64,000 nucleotides of DNA from Pseudomonas baltica (lineage in GTDB: Bacteria > Pseudomonadota > Gammaproteobacteria > Pseudomonadales > Pseudomonadaceae): the NCBI RefSeq assembly GCF_014235765.1, contig NZ_JACMYH010000001.1, positions 930,001 through 994,000 of the forward strand. The letters are read 5' to 3'. Made by a program: the position numbers and the translations under genes. Of this stretch, positions 16,826-25,564 are shown piece after piece. Position 1 is the stretch's first letter. Every line of letters starts with the position of its first letter. A model generated the notes under the pieces. The model worked only from the letters and a program-made list of their open reading frames with translations. It was not told the origin of the DNA and ran no database searches.

Positions 16826-18241
16826 ATGAAGAAGATGAGTGTAAGTCAGCTGACCATGTTGACAGCCGTCAACATGCTGGGGTCCGGCATCGTTCTGTTA
16901 CCCACCAAACTCGCCGAAGTCGGCGGCATCTCGATTCTCTCCTGGCTGATCACGGCCACCGGCTCCCTCGCCCTGGCCTATGCCTTCGCCCGCTGCGGCA
17001 TGCTCAGCCGCAAGACCGGCGGCATGGGTGGCTATGCGGAATATACGTTCGGCAAGTCGGGTAACTACATCACCAACTACACGTATGGACTGTCACTGCT
17101 GATCGCCAATGTGGCCATCAGCATTACCGCCGTTGGTTATATCCAGACGTTGTTCGATATTAAACTCGATTCGCTGCAAGTGGGCCTGGCGACCATTGCG
17201 CTGCTGTGGATCACCACCTTCGCCAATTTCGGCGGGGCCAACATTACCGGCAAGATCGGTGCGATCACGGTGTGGGGCGTGATTGCCCCGGTCGTATTGG
17301 TATCGACGGTCGGCTGGTTCTGGTTCGACAGCAGCACCTACGCGGCAGGTTGGAACCCCCATGACATGCCCTGGTATGAAGCGGCCGGCGCCTCGGTGGC
17401 GATCACGCTGTGGGCGTTCCTGGGCCTGGAGTCGGCCTGCGCCAACGGCGATGCTGTGGAAAACCCGGAAAAGAACGTGCCCATCGCCGTGCTCGGCGGG
17501 ACCCTGGGCGCGGCGGTGATCTACATTGTCTCCACCAACGTCATCGCGGGTATCGTCGGCAATGCCGAGTTGGTGTCCTCTACCGCACCGTTCGGCCTGG
17601 TGTTCGCCACGATGTTCACGCCGATGATCGGCAATCTGGTCATGGGCCTGATGGTCCTGGCCTGCATCGGCTCGCTGCTGGGCTGGCAGTTCACGGTCGC
17701 ACAGGTGTTCAAGAGTTCTGCCGACACCGGTTACTTTTTGCCGATCTTCGCCAAAGTCAACCAGCACGGTGTGCCGATCATCAGCATGCTGGTCCTGCTG
17801 GCGATCCAGACGGCCCTGGCCCTGCTGACCATCAGCCCCGACCTGGCCAAGCAGTTCGATACCCTGGTGAACCTGGCGGTGGTTACCAACCTGGTGCCCT
17901 ACATCCTGTCGATGGCCACCCTGATGACCTTGCAGAAGGTGTCGAACGTGCCGGCCAACAAAGCCCTGGTGACCAACATCGTCGCCTGGATCGCAGCGGC
18001 CTACAGCTACCTGGCGCTGTATAGCTCGGGCGCCCAGGCGCTGATGCTTGGCGGTGTGGCGACCATCGTCGGCTATACGCTGTTCGGTTTCGTCAACAAC
18101 CGCCTGATCCGCCTGGAAGCGGTCAACAACAGCGCCCCGACCCAGACCGTCGCCGCCCAGCACATCGTCGGCGAGCCGATTCCCGTGAACGGCCTGCCCC
18201 ACTCGACATTGAAGACCCCTGAACTGGAGGCACGACCATGA
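16826..18241 (+). CDS. potE: PotE-type putrescine/ornithine (diamine/amino acid) antiporter
   Basis: APC-family exchanger of 471 residues with about 12 membrane helices. Long runs match E. coli PotE as I recall it: NMLGSGIVLLPTKLAEVG, GGMGGYAEYTFGKSGN, WAFLGLESACANGDAVENPE and VNLAVVTNLVPYILSMA. It swaps a cytosolic diamine for the external amino acid, feeding the decarboxylase encoded next. GGAG lies 8 bp before the ATG at 16826, so the upstream GTG at 16817 is rejected. The stop overlaps the decarboxylase ATG by 4 bp (ATGA), a strong sign of joint function, probably acid response or polyamine supply. Confidence 0.9.
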   Translation: MKKMSVSQLTMLTAVNMLGSGIVLLPTKLAEVGGISILSWLITATGSLALAYAFARCGMLSRKTGGMGGYAEYTFGKSGNYITNYTYGLSLLIANVAISITAVGYIQTLFDIKLDSLQVGLATIALLWITTFANFGGANITGKIGAITVWGVIAPVVLVSTVGWFWFDSSTYAAGWNPHDMPWYEAAGASVAITLWAFLGLESACANGDAVENPEKNVPIAVLGGTLGAAVIYIVSTNVIAGIVGNAELVSSTAPFGLVFATMFTPMIGNLVMGLMVLACIGSLLGWQFTVAQVFKSSADTGYFLPIFAKVNQHGVPIISMLVLLAIQTALALLTISPDLAKQFDTLVNLAVVTNLVPYILSMATLMTLQKVSNVPANKALVTNIVAWIAAAYSYLALYSSGAQALMLGGVATIVGYTLFGFVNNRLIRLEAVNNSAPTQTVAAQHIVGEPIPVNGLPHSTLKTPELEARP

Positions 18242-20523
18242 CGGAACATAGAAACCTGCTGGGGATGCTGGCACTGCTGGTCAGCAACCAGCCCGACAAA
18301 CGCACGGTATTCGGCCGGGCGCTGATCCAGCTCATCGCCGATGTGGAAGAGCGCGCGGTCAGCGTGATCACTTCGGAAAGCGTGCGCGACGCCAAGGCCA
18401 TCCTGAGCACCGACCCGGCGATCCAGTGCGTGCTGCTGAGTTGGGAAATGGACGAGAGCGATCACCACCAGCAATGCATCGACCTGCTCGTCACCCTGCG
18501 CGAACGCAATACTCGGGTCCCGGTGTTTCTGATCAGCGATCGCAGCACTGCCGCCAATGTGCCGCTGATCGTCATGCAACACGCCGACGATTTCATCTGG
18601 CTGCCGGAAGACACCAGCCGCTTTCTCAGTGGGCGGATCATGGCCGCCATCGAGCGCTATCGGCAGGCGGTGTTGCCGCCGATGTTCGGCGCGCTGCTCA
18701 AGTTTGCCCGCAGCTATGAATACTCCTGGCATACGCCAGGGCATGCCGGCGGCACGGCGTTTCTGAAGAGCACGGCGGGCCGGGCGTTCTATGAGTTCTT
18801 CGGGGAAAACCTGTTGCGTTCCGACCTGTCCATCTCGGTGGGCGAGCTGGGCTCCCTGCTCGACCACAGCGGGCCCATCGGCCAGGGCGAGCGCTACGCG
18901 GCCAAGGTGTTCGGCGCGCATCGCACCTACTACGTCACCAATGGCTCGTCGATGTCCAACCGGGTGATCCTCATGGCCAGCGTCACCCGCGACCAGATCG
19001 CGCTGTGCGACCGCAACTGTCACAAGTCTGCCGAGCACGCGATGACGCTCTCGGGGGCGATTCCGACCTACCTGGTGCCAACGCGCAATCGCTTCGGCAT
19101 CATCGGTCCGATCCTGCCGCAGACCTTGAGTGCCGACGGGGTGCGCGCGGCGATTGCAGGCAACCCGCTGGTCAAGAGTCACATCGACCCTACGCCGGTG
19201 CACGCCATCGTCACCAATTCCACCTACGACGGCCTGACCTATAACGTGACGCGCGTGGAGGAATTGCTCGGGCAAAGCGTCGACCGCCTGCACTTCGACG
19301 AGGCCTGGTACGGCTATGCGCGGTTCAACCCGTTGTACAAGGACCGCTTCGCGATGCACGGCAGCCCCGACGATCACGACGCGTCCAAGCCCACGGTGTT
19401 CGCCACGCAGTCGACCCACAAGTTGCTCGCAGCATTGTCCCAGGCGTCGATGATCCACGTGCGCAACGGGCGCAACCCGATCCCCCACGGACGCTTCAAC
19501 GAGTCGTACATGATGCACGCCTCGACCTCGCCCAACTACGCGATCATGGCGTCGTGCGACGTCAGTTCGGCCATGATGGAGGCGCCCAGCGGGCAGATTC
19601 TCACCAACGAATCCCTTGAGGAGGCCATCGCTTTCCGCCAGGTGATCTCGCGCATGCACAGCGACATGCTCGCCAACGGCGACTGGTTCGTGTCCTGCTG
19701 GCAGCCGCCGTCGATAGCGGTCGGCGGTGCCGCCATCGCGTTCCATGAAGTCGACCCGATCAAGCTCAAATCCGACCCCGACTGCTGGGTCCTGCACCCC
19801 AACGAAGTCTGGCACGGTTTCGGCGACATCGAAGACGGCTACTGCATGCTCGACCCGATCAAGGTGTCGATCCTGAGCCCGGGCATGGGCGACGACGGCG
19901 AGCTTCTGGATTTCGGCGTACCGGCGTGCGTGATCAGCGCGTATCTGGGCCGGCAGGGCATCGTGGTCGAGAAGACCACCGACTTCACCCTGCTCTTCCT
20001 GTTCTCCATCGGTATCACCAAAGGCAAGTGGGGCACCTTGGTGAATGCGCTGCTGGACTTCAAGCGCGATTACGATGCCAACCTGGAGCTGGAGTTGTGC
20101 CTGCCCGACCTGCTTGCTGCCACCCAACAGCGCTACAGCGGCATGGGCCTGCGCGATCTGGCCGAAGAAATTTTCGCGGCAATGAAGGAAACCCGCACCA
20201 CTGCAGCCATGGCCGCGGCCTTTGGCATGCTGCCCAAGGCCGAATTCAGCCCGGTGGAAGCCTACGAGAAGCTGGTCAGGAACGAAGTGGAACAGGTCAC
20301 TCTGGAGAACGCAGCCGGACGCATCGCCGCCACAGGCATAGTGCCCTACCCGCCTGGCATTCCGTTGCTGATGCCTGGAGAAAACACCGGCGCCGCCGAT
20401 GGACCGCTGCTGGCCTACCTGCGGGCCCTGGAGAGCTTCGACCGGTCATTCCCCGGGTTTACCCATGACACCCATGGCATTGAAAGCGATGGGGGGGAGT
20501 ATCGGTTGTTGGTGCTCAAGTGA
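18238..20523 (+). CDS. PLP-dependent ornithine/lysine/arginine decarboxylase (fold type I)
   Basis: A 761-residue decarboxylase with an N-terminal receiver-like wing (about 1-130), the PLP domain with HTPGHAGGTAF, TNGSSMSN and the Schiff-base Lys395 in STHKLLAALSQ, and the C-terminal domain. Length and layout fit the inducible AdiA/CadA/SpeF group. It releases CO2 and a diamine in the cytosol. Substrate is not settled: the coupled antiporter is PotE-like, suggesting ornithine, whereas I recall the P. aeruginosa relative LdcA as a lysine decarboxylase. It overlaps potE by 4 bp. Confidence 0.88.
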   Translation: MTEHRNLLGMLALLVSNQPDKRTVFGRALIQLIADVEERAVSVITSESVRDAKAILSTDPAIQCVLLSWEMDESDHHQQCIDLLVTLRERNTRVPVFLISDRSTAANVPLIVMQHADDFIWLPEDTSRFLSGRIMAAIERYRQAVLPPMFGALLKFARSYEYSWHTPGHAGGTAFLKSTAGRAFYEFFGENLLRSDLSISVGELGSLLDHSGPIGQGERYAAKVFGAHRTYYVTNGSSMSNRVILMASVTRDQIALCDRNCHKSAEHAMTLSGAIPTYLVPTRNRFGIIGPILPQTLSADGVRAAIAGNPLVKSHIDPTPVHAIVTNSTYDGLTYNVTRVEELLGQSVDRLHFDEAWYGYARFNPLYKDRFAMHGSPDDHDASKPTVFATQSTHKLLAALSQASMIHVRNGRNPIPHGRFNESYMMHASTSPNYAIMASCDVSSAMMEAPSGQILTNESLEEAIAFRQVISRMHSDMLANGDWFVSCWQPPSIAVGGAAIAFHEVDPIKLKSDPDCWVLHPNEVWHGFGDIEDGYCMLDPIKVSILSPGMGDDGELLDFGVPACVISAYLGRQGIVVEKTTDFTLLFLFSIGITKGKWGTLVNALLDFKRDYDANLELELCLPDLLAATQQRYSGMGLRDLAEEIFAAMKETRTTAAMAAAFGMLPKAEFSPVEAYEKLVRNEVEQVTLENAAGRIAATGIVPYPPGIPLLMPGENTGAADGPLLAYLRALESFDRSFPGFTHDTHGIESDGGEYRLLVLK

Positions 20524-20680
20524 GGATGCATCTGCTGGGGGAATTGACTGTCGGGCGCCGTACAACTGCTGCCATACCTATGCGACAATACGCACAATGT
20601 CCGGTTTGAATTCCCCGCGTATCGCCCAGCAGTTCGGCCACCGAAACCATCGCTCCCCCAGTTATTGATAGGTAAGCTCC

Positions 20681-22267
20681 TTGATCTCCACCGCTAACAT
20701 CACCATGCAGTTTGGCGCCAAGCCGCTGTTCGAGAACGTTTCCGTGAAATTCGGCAACGGCAACCGCTACGGCCTGATCGGCGCCAACGGCTGTGGCAAG
20801 TCGACGTTCATGAAGATCCTGGGCGGCGATCTGGAGCCGTCGGGCGGGCAGGTCATGCTCGAGCCGAACGTGCGCCTGGGCAAGCTGCGCCAGGACCAGT
20901 TCGCCTACGAGCACTTCACGGTGATCGACACGGTCATCATGGGCCACGAGGAGCTGTGGAAGGTCAAGGCCGAGCGTGATCGCATCTACTCGCTGCCGGA
21001 AATGAGCGAGGAAGACGGCATGGCCGTCGCCGAGCTGGAAACCGAGTTCGCCGAAATGGACGGCTACACCGCCGAGTCCCGTGCCGGCGAGCTGTTGCTG
21101 GGCCTGGGCATTCCACTGGAACAGCATTTTGGCCCGATGACCGAAGTGGCGCCGGGCTGGAAGCTGCGGGTGCTGCTGGCGCAGGCGTTGTTCTCGGATC
21201 CGGAAGTGTTGCTGCTGGACGAGCCGACCAACCACCTGGACATCAACACCATTCGCTGGCTGGAAAACATTCTCACGGCGCGTAACAGCACCATGATCAT
21301 CATTTCCCACGACCGGCACTTCCTCAACAGTGTCTGCACCCACATGGCCGACCTGGACTACGGTGAGTTGCGCCTGTTCCCCGGCAACTACGACGAATAC
21401 ATGACCGCTGCGACCCAGTCGCGCGAGCAGTTGCTGTCGGACAACGCCAAGAAGAAAGCCCAGATCGCCGAGCTGCAGACCTTCGTTTCGCGCTTCTCGG
21501 CGAACGCCTCCAAGGCCAAGCAGGCCACCTCGCGGGCCAAGCAGATCGACAAGATCCAGCTGGCCGAGGTCAAGCCCTCGAGCCGCGTCAGCCCGTTCAT
21601 TCGTTTCGAGCAGAACAAGAAGCTGCACCGCCAGGCGGTCACGGTCGAGCGGATGTCCAAGGGCTTCGACGGCAAGCCACTGTTCGAGAACTTCAGCTTC
21701 GTGGTCGAAGCGGGCGAGCGTGTAGCGATCATCGGCCCGAACGGGATCGGCAAGACCACCCTGCTGCGCACCCTGGTCGGCGAGCTGACCCCGGACGCGG
21801 GCGCGGTGAAGTGGACCGAGAGCGCCGAGCTGGGCTATTACGCCCAGGACCACGCACACGACTTCGAAGACGACATGAACCTGTTCGACTGGATGGGCCA
21901 GTGGACCCAGGGCGAGCAGATGGTACGTGGCACTCTGGGCCGGATGCTGTTCTCCAACGACGAGATTCTCAAGTCGGTGAAGGTGATTTCCGGTGGTGAA
22001 CAGGGCCGCATGCTGTTCGGCAAGCTGACCTTGCAGAAGCCCAACGTGCTGCTCATGGACGAACCGACCAACCACCTGGACATGGAGTCGATCGAGGCAC
22101 TGAACCTGGCGCTGGAGAACTATCCGGGCACGCTGGTCTTTGTCAGCCATGACCGCGAGTTCGTGTCGTCGCTGGCCACCCGCATCATCGAGCTGAGCGC
22201 CGATGGCGTGATCGATTTCAGCGGCACCTACGATGATTACCTGCGCAGCCAGGGTGTGGTTTTCTAA
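20681..22267 (+). CDS. ybiT: ABC-F family ATPase YbiT
   Basis: Soluble ribosome-associated ABC-F protein of 528 residues with two ABC domains and no membrane part. Walker A motifs are GANGCGKST and GPNGIGKTT; signatures are [13 protein letters not shown] (degenerate) and [13 protein letters not shown]; Walker B motifs end [11 protein letters not shown] and [11 protein letters not shown]. The linker between domains is charged (about 245-310), as in ribosome E-site binders. Near-continuous similarity to E. coli YbiT from residue 1 supports the rare TTG start at 20681; the first ATG (20705) would remove the conserved first strand. A type B REP pair follows. Confidence 0.92.
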   Translation: MISTANITMQFGAKPLFENVSVKFGNGNRYGLIGANGCGKSTFMKILGGDLEPSGGQVMLEPNVRLGKLRQDQFAYEHFTVIDTVIMGHEELWKVKAERDRIYSLPEMSEEDGMAVAELETEFAEMDGYTAESRAGELLLGLGIPLEQHFGPMTEVAPGWKLRVLLAQALFSDPEVLLLDEPTNHLDINTIRWLENILTARNSTMIIISHDRHFLNSVCTHMADLDYGELRLFPGNYDEYMTAATQSREQLLSDNAKKKAQIAELQTFVSRFSANASKAKQATSRAKQIDKIQLAEVKPSSRVSPFIRFEQNKKLHRQAVTVERMSKGFDGKPLFENFSFVVEAGERVAIIGPNGIGKTTLLRTLVGELTPDAGAVKWTESAELGYYAQDHAHDFEDDMNLFDWMGQWTQGEQMVRGTLGRMLFSNDEILKSVKVISGGEQGRMLFGKLTLQKPNVLLMDEPTNHLDMESIEALNLALENYPGTLVFVSHDREFVSSLATRIIELSADGVIDFSGTYDDYLRSQGVVF

Positions 22268-22320
22268 GGGTTCAACGCATTTCGACCCACATACCCCCGG
22301 ACGCGGATCACGCGATCGCC

Positions 22321-22408
22321 GTAGCAGCGGCGCGAGCCGCGTCCGGGGCACCGCGTTTATCCTGACCCACCGCATGTGCCGCCGACGCGGCTTGCGCCGC
22401 TGCTACAA
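22321..22408 (+). repeat. REP pair, type B; right arm supplies a stop codon
   Basis: Left arm GTAGCAGCGGCGCGAGCC from 22321, right arm ending GCCGCTGCTACAA at 22408. The minus-strand EAL gene terminates inside the right arm: its TAG (22403-22405) is part of the repeat. A partial further copy (CCGGACGCGG near 22298) precedes it. It separates convergent ybiT and the EAL gene. Confidence 0.85.
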
Positions 22409-23596
22409 CGGTTGCGGGCGGCCGAGGAGGAAGCCTTGGGCGTTGGCGGCGCCCAGGCGTTTGAGTTGCGCCAACTCGGCTTCGGTTTCCACGCCTTCGG
22501 CAACGATCACACTCCCCGTCTCGCGGGCGAACGCGATCAACGCCGACGCCATGGCGCGTCGCTGGAAATCCTGGTCGATGCCACGGGTCAGGCTCATGTC
22601 GAGCTTGATGATGTCCGGACGCACCTGCAGGATGTGCCGCATGCTGGCATAGCCGGCGCCGGCATCGTCGATGGCCACGCGCACACCCCGCAGCCGCAGC
22701 GGCTGCAGGGCCACTTGCAACGACGCATAGTCCTGCACCACCGCATGCTCGGTGATCTCCAGCACCAGGCGCTCGGCCGGGTAGTTCTTGAACAGACCCA
22801 GCAATCGTCCGCTGAGCACCAGCTCGGGTGAGCAGTTGATGCTCAGGTAGGTGCCCGGCGCCAGCCGCGCCAGACCGGCCAGGGCCACAGCAATGGCCAG
22901 GCATTCCAGTTCCTTGCCCAAACCGACTTCGGCGGCCTCCTTGAACCACACGTCCGGGGTGCGCGCCGGTTGGCCGTTGAAGCGCGACAGGCATTCCCAG
23001 CCTGCCACGTGCATGGTGTGCAGGTCGTAGATCGGTTGATAGACCACGCGTGGCTGCTGTGACTCGATCACGTCCAGCACGCGCAGCGTCTTGTCGTCAT
23101 GATCGCGGACCATTTGCAGGTCGGACTCCAGGCGCTCGGCAATCAGCTCGGCGAACACCTTCATCATCTTCAGGTCGCGTTCGGTCAACCCCGGATCCGG
23201 TGCGTGACTGAAGCAGCAGAACGTCCCGTACAGGCGTCCATCACTCAAATGAATGGGCACGCTCATGTGCGCACCGATTGGCAGGCCGGGGGTCTGCGGT
23301 ATGGCCATCGCAGCCGGCAATTGACCGGTATCGCGGATAAGCCCGGGCAGTTCGCCGCTGACCACGCCGCGACAGTAGCCGGCGCTCATCTCCAGCACAT
23401 CGCCGGGGCTCAGGGGTACCAACGCCGCCGCATCGACGTGGGTGAACACGCGGTCGGTCTGGCGGAAATGAGAAACGAACGCTACATCCATGCCCAAGTG
23501 CGTGCGCATGGCGCGCAACACGCGATCCACACAGCCTGCCTCGGTGGCAGACAACGGCTTCAGCGCAACCAGGTCCATCAGGTTATTGGCTGTCAT
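22403..23596 (-). CDS. GAF-EAL protein, probable c-di-GMP phosphodiesterase
   Basis: A soluble 397-residue protein: GAF-like sensor (about 15-165) and EAL domain (about 175-397). Expected catalytic residues are present although the motifs are divergent: ECLSR for EAL(L)R, NCSPE, EITEH, IDDAGAGYAS with both Asp, KLDMS, AEGVE and AQGFLLG. Hydrolysis of c-di-GMP to pGpG is therefore plausible. There is no GGDEF domain or membrane helix. The ribosome site AGGAGG is 12 bp from the ATG and sits in a hairpin loop. The last codon and stop overlap a REP arm, so the C-terminus has been set by the repeat. Confidence 0.85.
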   Translation of the reverse strand: MTANNLMDLVALKPLSATEAGCVDRVLRAMRTHLGMDVAFVSHFRQTDRVFTHVDAAALVPLSPGDVLEMSAGYCRGVVSGELPGLIRDTGQLPAAMAIPQTPGLPIGAHMSVPIHLSDGRLYGTFCCFSHAPDPGLTERDLKMMKVFAELIAERLESDLQMVRDHDDKTLRVLDVIESQQPRVVYQPIYDLHTMHVAGWECLSRFNGQPARTPDVWFKEAAEVGLGKELECLAIAVALAGLARLAPGTYLSINCSPELVLSGRLLGLFKNYPAERLVLEITEHAVVQDYASLQVALQPLRLRGVRVAIDDAGAGYASMRHILQVRPDIIKLDMSLTRGIDQDFQRRAMASALIAFARETGSVIVAEGVETEAELAQLKRLGAANAQGFLLGRPQPL

Positions 23597-23600
23597 GACA

Positions 23601-23626
23601 CACTATCGCCTCCTAATGTGATAGTG
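23601..23626 (-). promoter_or_regulatory. Hairpin presenting the ribosome site of the EAL gene
   Basis: On the minus strand CACTATC (7 bp) pairs with GATAGTG around a 12-base loop that contains AGGAGG. The element ends 5 bp before the ATG. Presenting or masking the ribosome site could tune translation; RNA folding has not been computed. Confidence 0.45.
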
Positions 23627-23720
23627 CCATCAGTGTAGATGCAGCTCCCCCCCTGCATTCAAGTAAAAAACGACGAGTTGCCCAACGGTAGGTCCGCGTC
23701 GAGAGTTGGGGTGTGGCCAA

Positions 23721-23739
23721 TTGCGCCGACCCGGCGCAA
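23721..23739. promoter_or_regulatory. Inverted repeat upstream of the AEC carrier
   Basis: TTGCGCC and GGCGCAA form a 7-bp dyad with 5 bp between, about 70 bp before the carrier ATG. It may be an operator or a leader hairpin. No regulator gene is adjacent. Confidence 0.35.
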
Positions 23740-23807
23740 CTTGCCGTGCCACGGGTGGCGACGCTGCTACACTGGGGCTTCCAACAGTCCACAGGACACA
23801 GCACCCG

Positions 23808-24755
23808 ATGCTCGCAATCTTCAACGTCGCCTTTCCAGTGTTCGGGTTGATTCTGGTAGGTTTCGTCTGCCGTCGGCGCAACGTCCTGGGGCCCAATGCC
23901 TCGATCGAGCTCAACCGTTTCGTGATCTACCTCGGCTTGCCGGCCCTGTTATTCGAGGCCATGGCGCGGCTGGGCACACTGCACGGGCTGGACATGGGCT
24001 ATGTGGTGGCTTTCGGCCTGGGCATGGGCATCGTGTTTCTGTTGACGCTGTGGCTGCGCGTGCGGGCCCGTGCGCACTTTCTCGATGCCACCATCGATGC
24101 CCTCGGGGCGGGTTATCCGAACTCCGGGTTTCTTGGCATCCCGCTGTGCCTGCTGACGTTCGGCGACCCCGGTATCGCCCCGGCGGTGATCGGCGCGGTG
24201 ATGACCGCCTGCCTGCTGTTCGCTGTCGCCATCATCATGATCGAGACCTTCCAGCAAACCGAGAAACGCCTGGGGCGTACCCTGCTCAAAGTCGGCAAAT
24301 CGCTGCTGCGCAATCCGATCATGGTCGCCCCGGTGCTGGGTTCGCTGGTCGCCTACAGCGGGTTGGTGCTGCCGGTGGGCGTGCGCCAGCTGTTCCAGTT
24401 TCTCGGCGCGGCGGCCGGACCCTGTGCGCTGGTGTCGATCGGTCTGTTCCTGGCGGCGGAAAAATCGCACAAGGCCGATGGCAAGACCTTGGCCATGCTG
24501 GTGGCGATGAAGCTGCTGGTGCAGCCGGCGCTGACCGCCTGGTTGGCGTTCTGGGTGTTCGACATACCGGCGATGTGGGCCTGGGCGGCACTGCTGGTGA
24601 GCGCCCTGCCCATCGGCAACGGGCCGTTCATGCTGGCTGCGCTGTATGGCCGTGAGGCCGACACCATGTCGCGGGCGATCCTGGTCTCGACCCTGTTGTC
24701 GCTGGTCACGGTGTCGCTGATCCTGGCCTTGATACCGGCCGGGGTGCAGCGCTAG
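23808..24755 (+). CDS. AEC family (auxin efflux carrier-like) transporter
   Basis: Inner-membrane carrier of 315 residues with about ten hydrophobic segments in two repeats, as in the AEC family. The first repeat has the typical FPVFGLILVGFVCRR start and the proline/asparagine turn GYPNSGFLGIPL. Bacterial members move small organic acids such as malonate or malate, but the substrate cannot be told here. The ATG at 23808 is preceded by AGGA at a loose distance; a longer frame from 23706 lacks hydrophobic character. Its stop overlaps the stop of the convergent SDR gene by 4 bp. Confidence 0.85.
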   Translation: MLAIFNVAFPVFGLILVGFVCRRRNVLGPNASIELNRFVIYLGLPALLFEAMARLGTLHGLDMGYVVAFGLGMGIVFLLTLWLRVRARAHFLDATIDALGAGYPNSGFLGIPLCLLTFGDPGIAPAVIGAVMTACLLFAVAIIMIETFQQTEKRLGRTLLKVGKSLLRNPIMVAPVLGSLVAYSGLVLPVGVRQLFQFLGAAAGPCALVSIGLFLAAEKSHKADGKTLAMLVAMKLLVQPALTAWLAFWVFDIPAMWAWAALLVSALPIGNGPFMLAALYGREADTMSRAILVSTLLSLVTVSLILALIPAGVQR

Positions 24756-25519
24756 TCGCGCATGTAGCCGCCGTCGACGTCCATGATCTCGCCGGTGACG
24801 AAGCTGGCCGCGCCACTGGCCAGGAAGCACACCGCTGCAGCGATGTCGCGTGGCGAGCCGGCACGGCCGAGCGGCATGTCGGCGAGCACCTTGGCGCGTG
24901 CCTCGGTGCTCAGGGCGCGGGTCATGTCGGTGTCGGTCAGCGCCGGCGTGATGGCATTGGCGGTGATATTGAACGGCCCGGCTTCACGGGCCAGGCCCTT
25001 GGTCAGGGCTATCACTCCTCCCTTCGCCGCTGCATAGCAGCTGTTGCCCAGCAAGCCGCCACCGCGCTTGCCGGCCACCGAAGCGATATTGATGATGCGT
25101 CCGGCGCGCCGGGCCATCATGCCCGGCAACACGGCCTTGGCGCAGAAGAACACGCTGGTGAGGTCGATGGCCATGACCCGGTTCCATTCGGCGGCGCTGA
25201 CTTCCAGCAGCGGTCCGGTGGAGACGATCCCGGCATTGTTGACCAGGATGTCGATGCCGCCCAGCGCCTGCTCGACGCTGTCGACCATCGCTTGCACCTG
25301 GGCTTCGTCGGACACATCCACCGCCACACCGATAGCGTCGATGCCCAGTTCGCACAACTGCCCGGCAGCGGCGCGCGCGGCCGCGCCGTCGAGGTCGGCA
25401 ATTGCCACCCGGGCACCGCATTGACCCAGCGCCTGGGCGATGGCAAGGCCGATACCGCGCGCGGCACCGGTCACCACCGCCACCTGGCCGGTGATGGCAA
25501 GACTGATAGGGGCATTCAT
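24752..25519 (-). CDS. SDR family oxidoreductase
   Basis: Classical SDR of 255 residues: TGAARGIGLA cofactor loop (18-27), Asp after the second strand (IADLDG) favouring NAD(H), NNAG, catalytic Ser in NIASVAG, YAAAK, and the C-terminal TGEIMDVDGGYMRD. It oxidises or reduces an alcohol/ketone pair in the cytosol. It lies 45 bp downstream of the sigma-54 activator gene and is probably co-transcribed with it. AAGGGA precedes the ATG by about 9 bp. Proximity to the TRAP/thiolase island suggests a role in that pathway, but a direct promoter link is missing. Confidence 0.85.
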   Translation of the reverse strand: MNAPISLAITGQVAVVTGAARGIGLAIAQALGQCGARVAIADLDGAAARAAAGQLCELGIDAIGVAVDVSDEAQVQAMVDSVEQALGGIDILVNNAGIVSTGPLLEVSAAEWNRVMAIDLTSVFFCAKAVLPGMMARRAGRIINIASVAGKRGGGLLGNSCYAAAKGGVIALTKGLAREAGPFNITANAITPALTDTDMTRALSTEARAKVLADMPLGRAGSPRDIAAAVCFLASGAASFVTGEIMDVDGGYMRD

Positions 25520-25564
25520 TATTGTTGTTCCCTTGGTTGAAGATCAGGCAATACAGAGGCGGCG

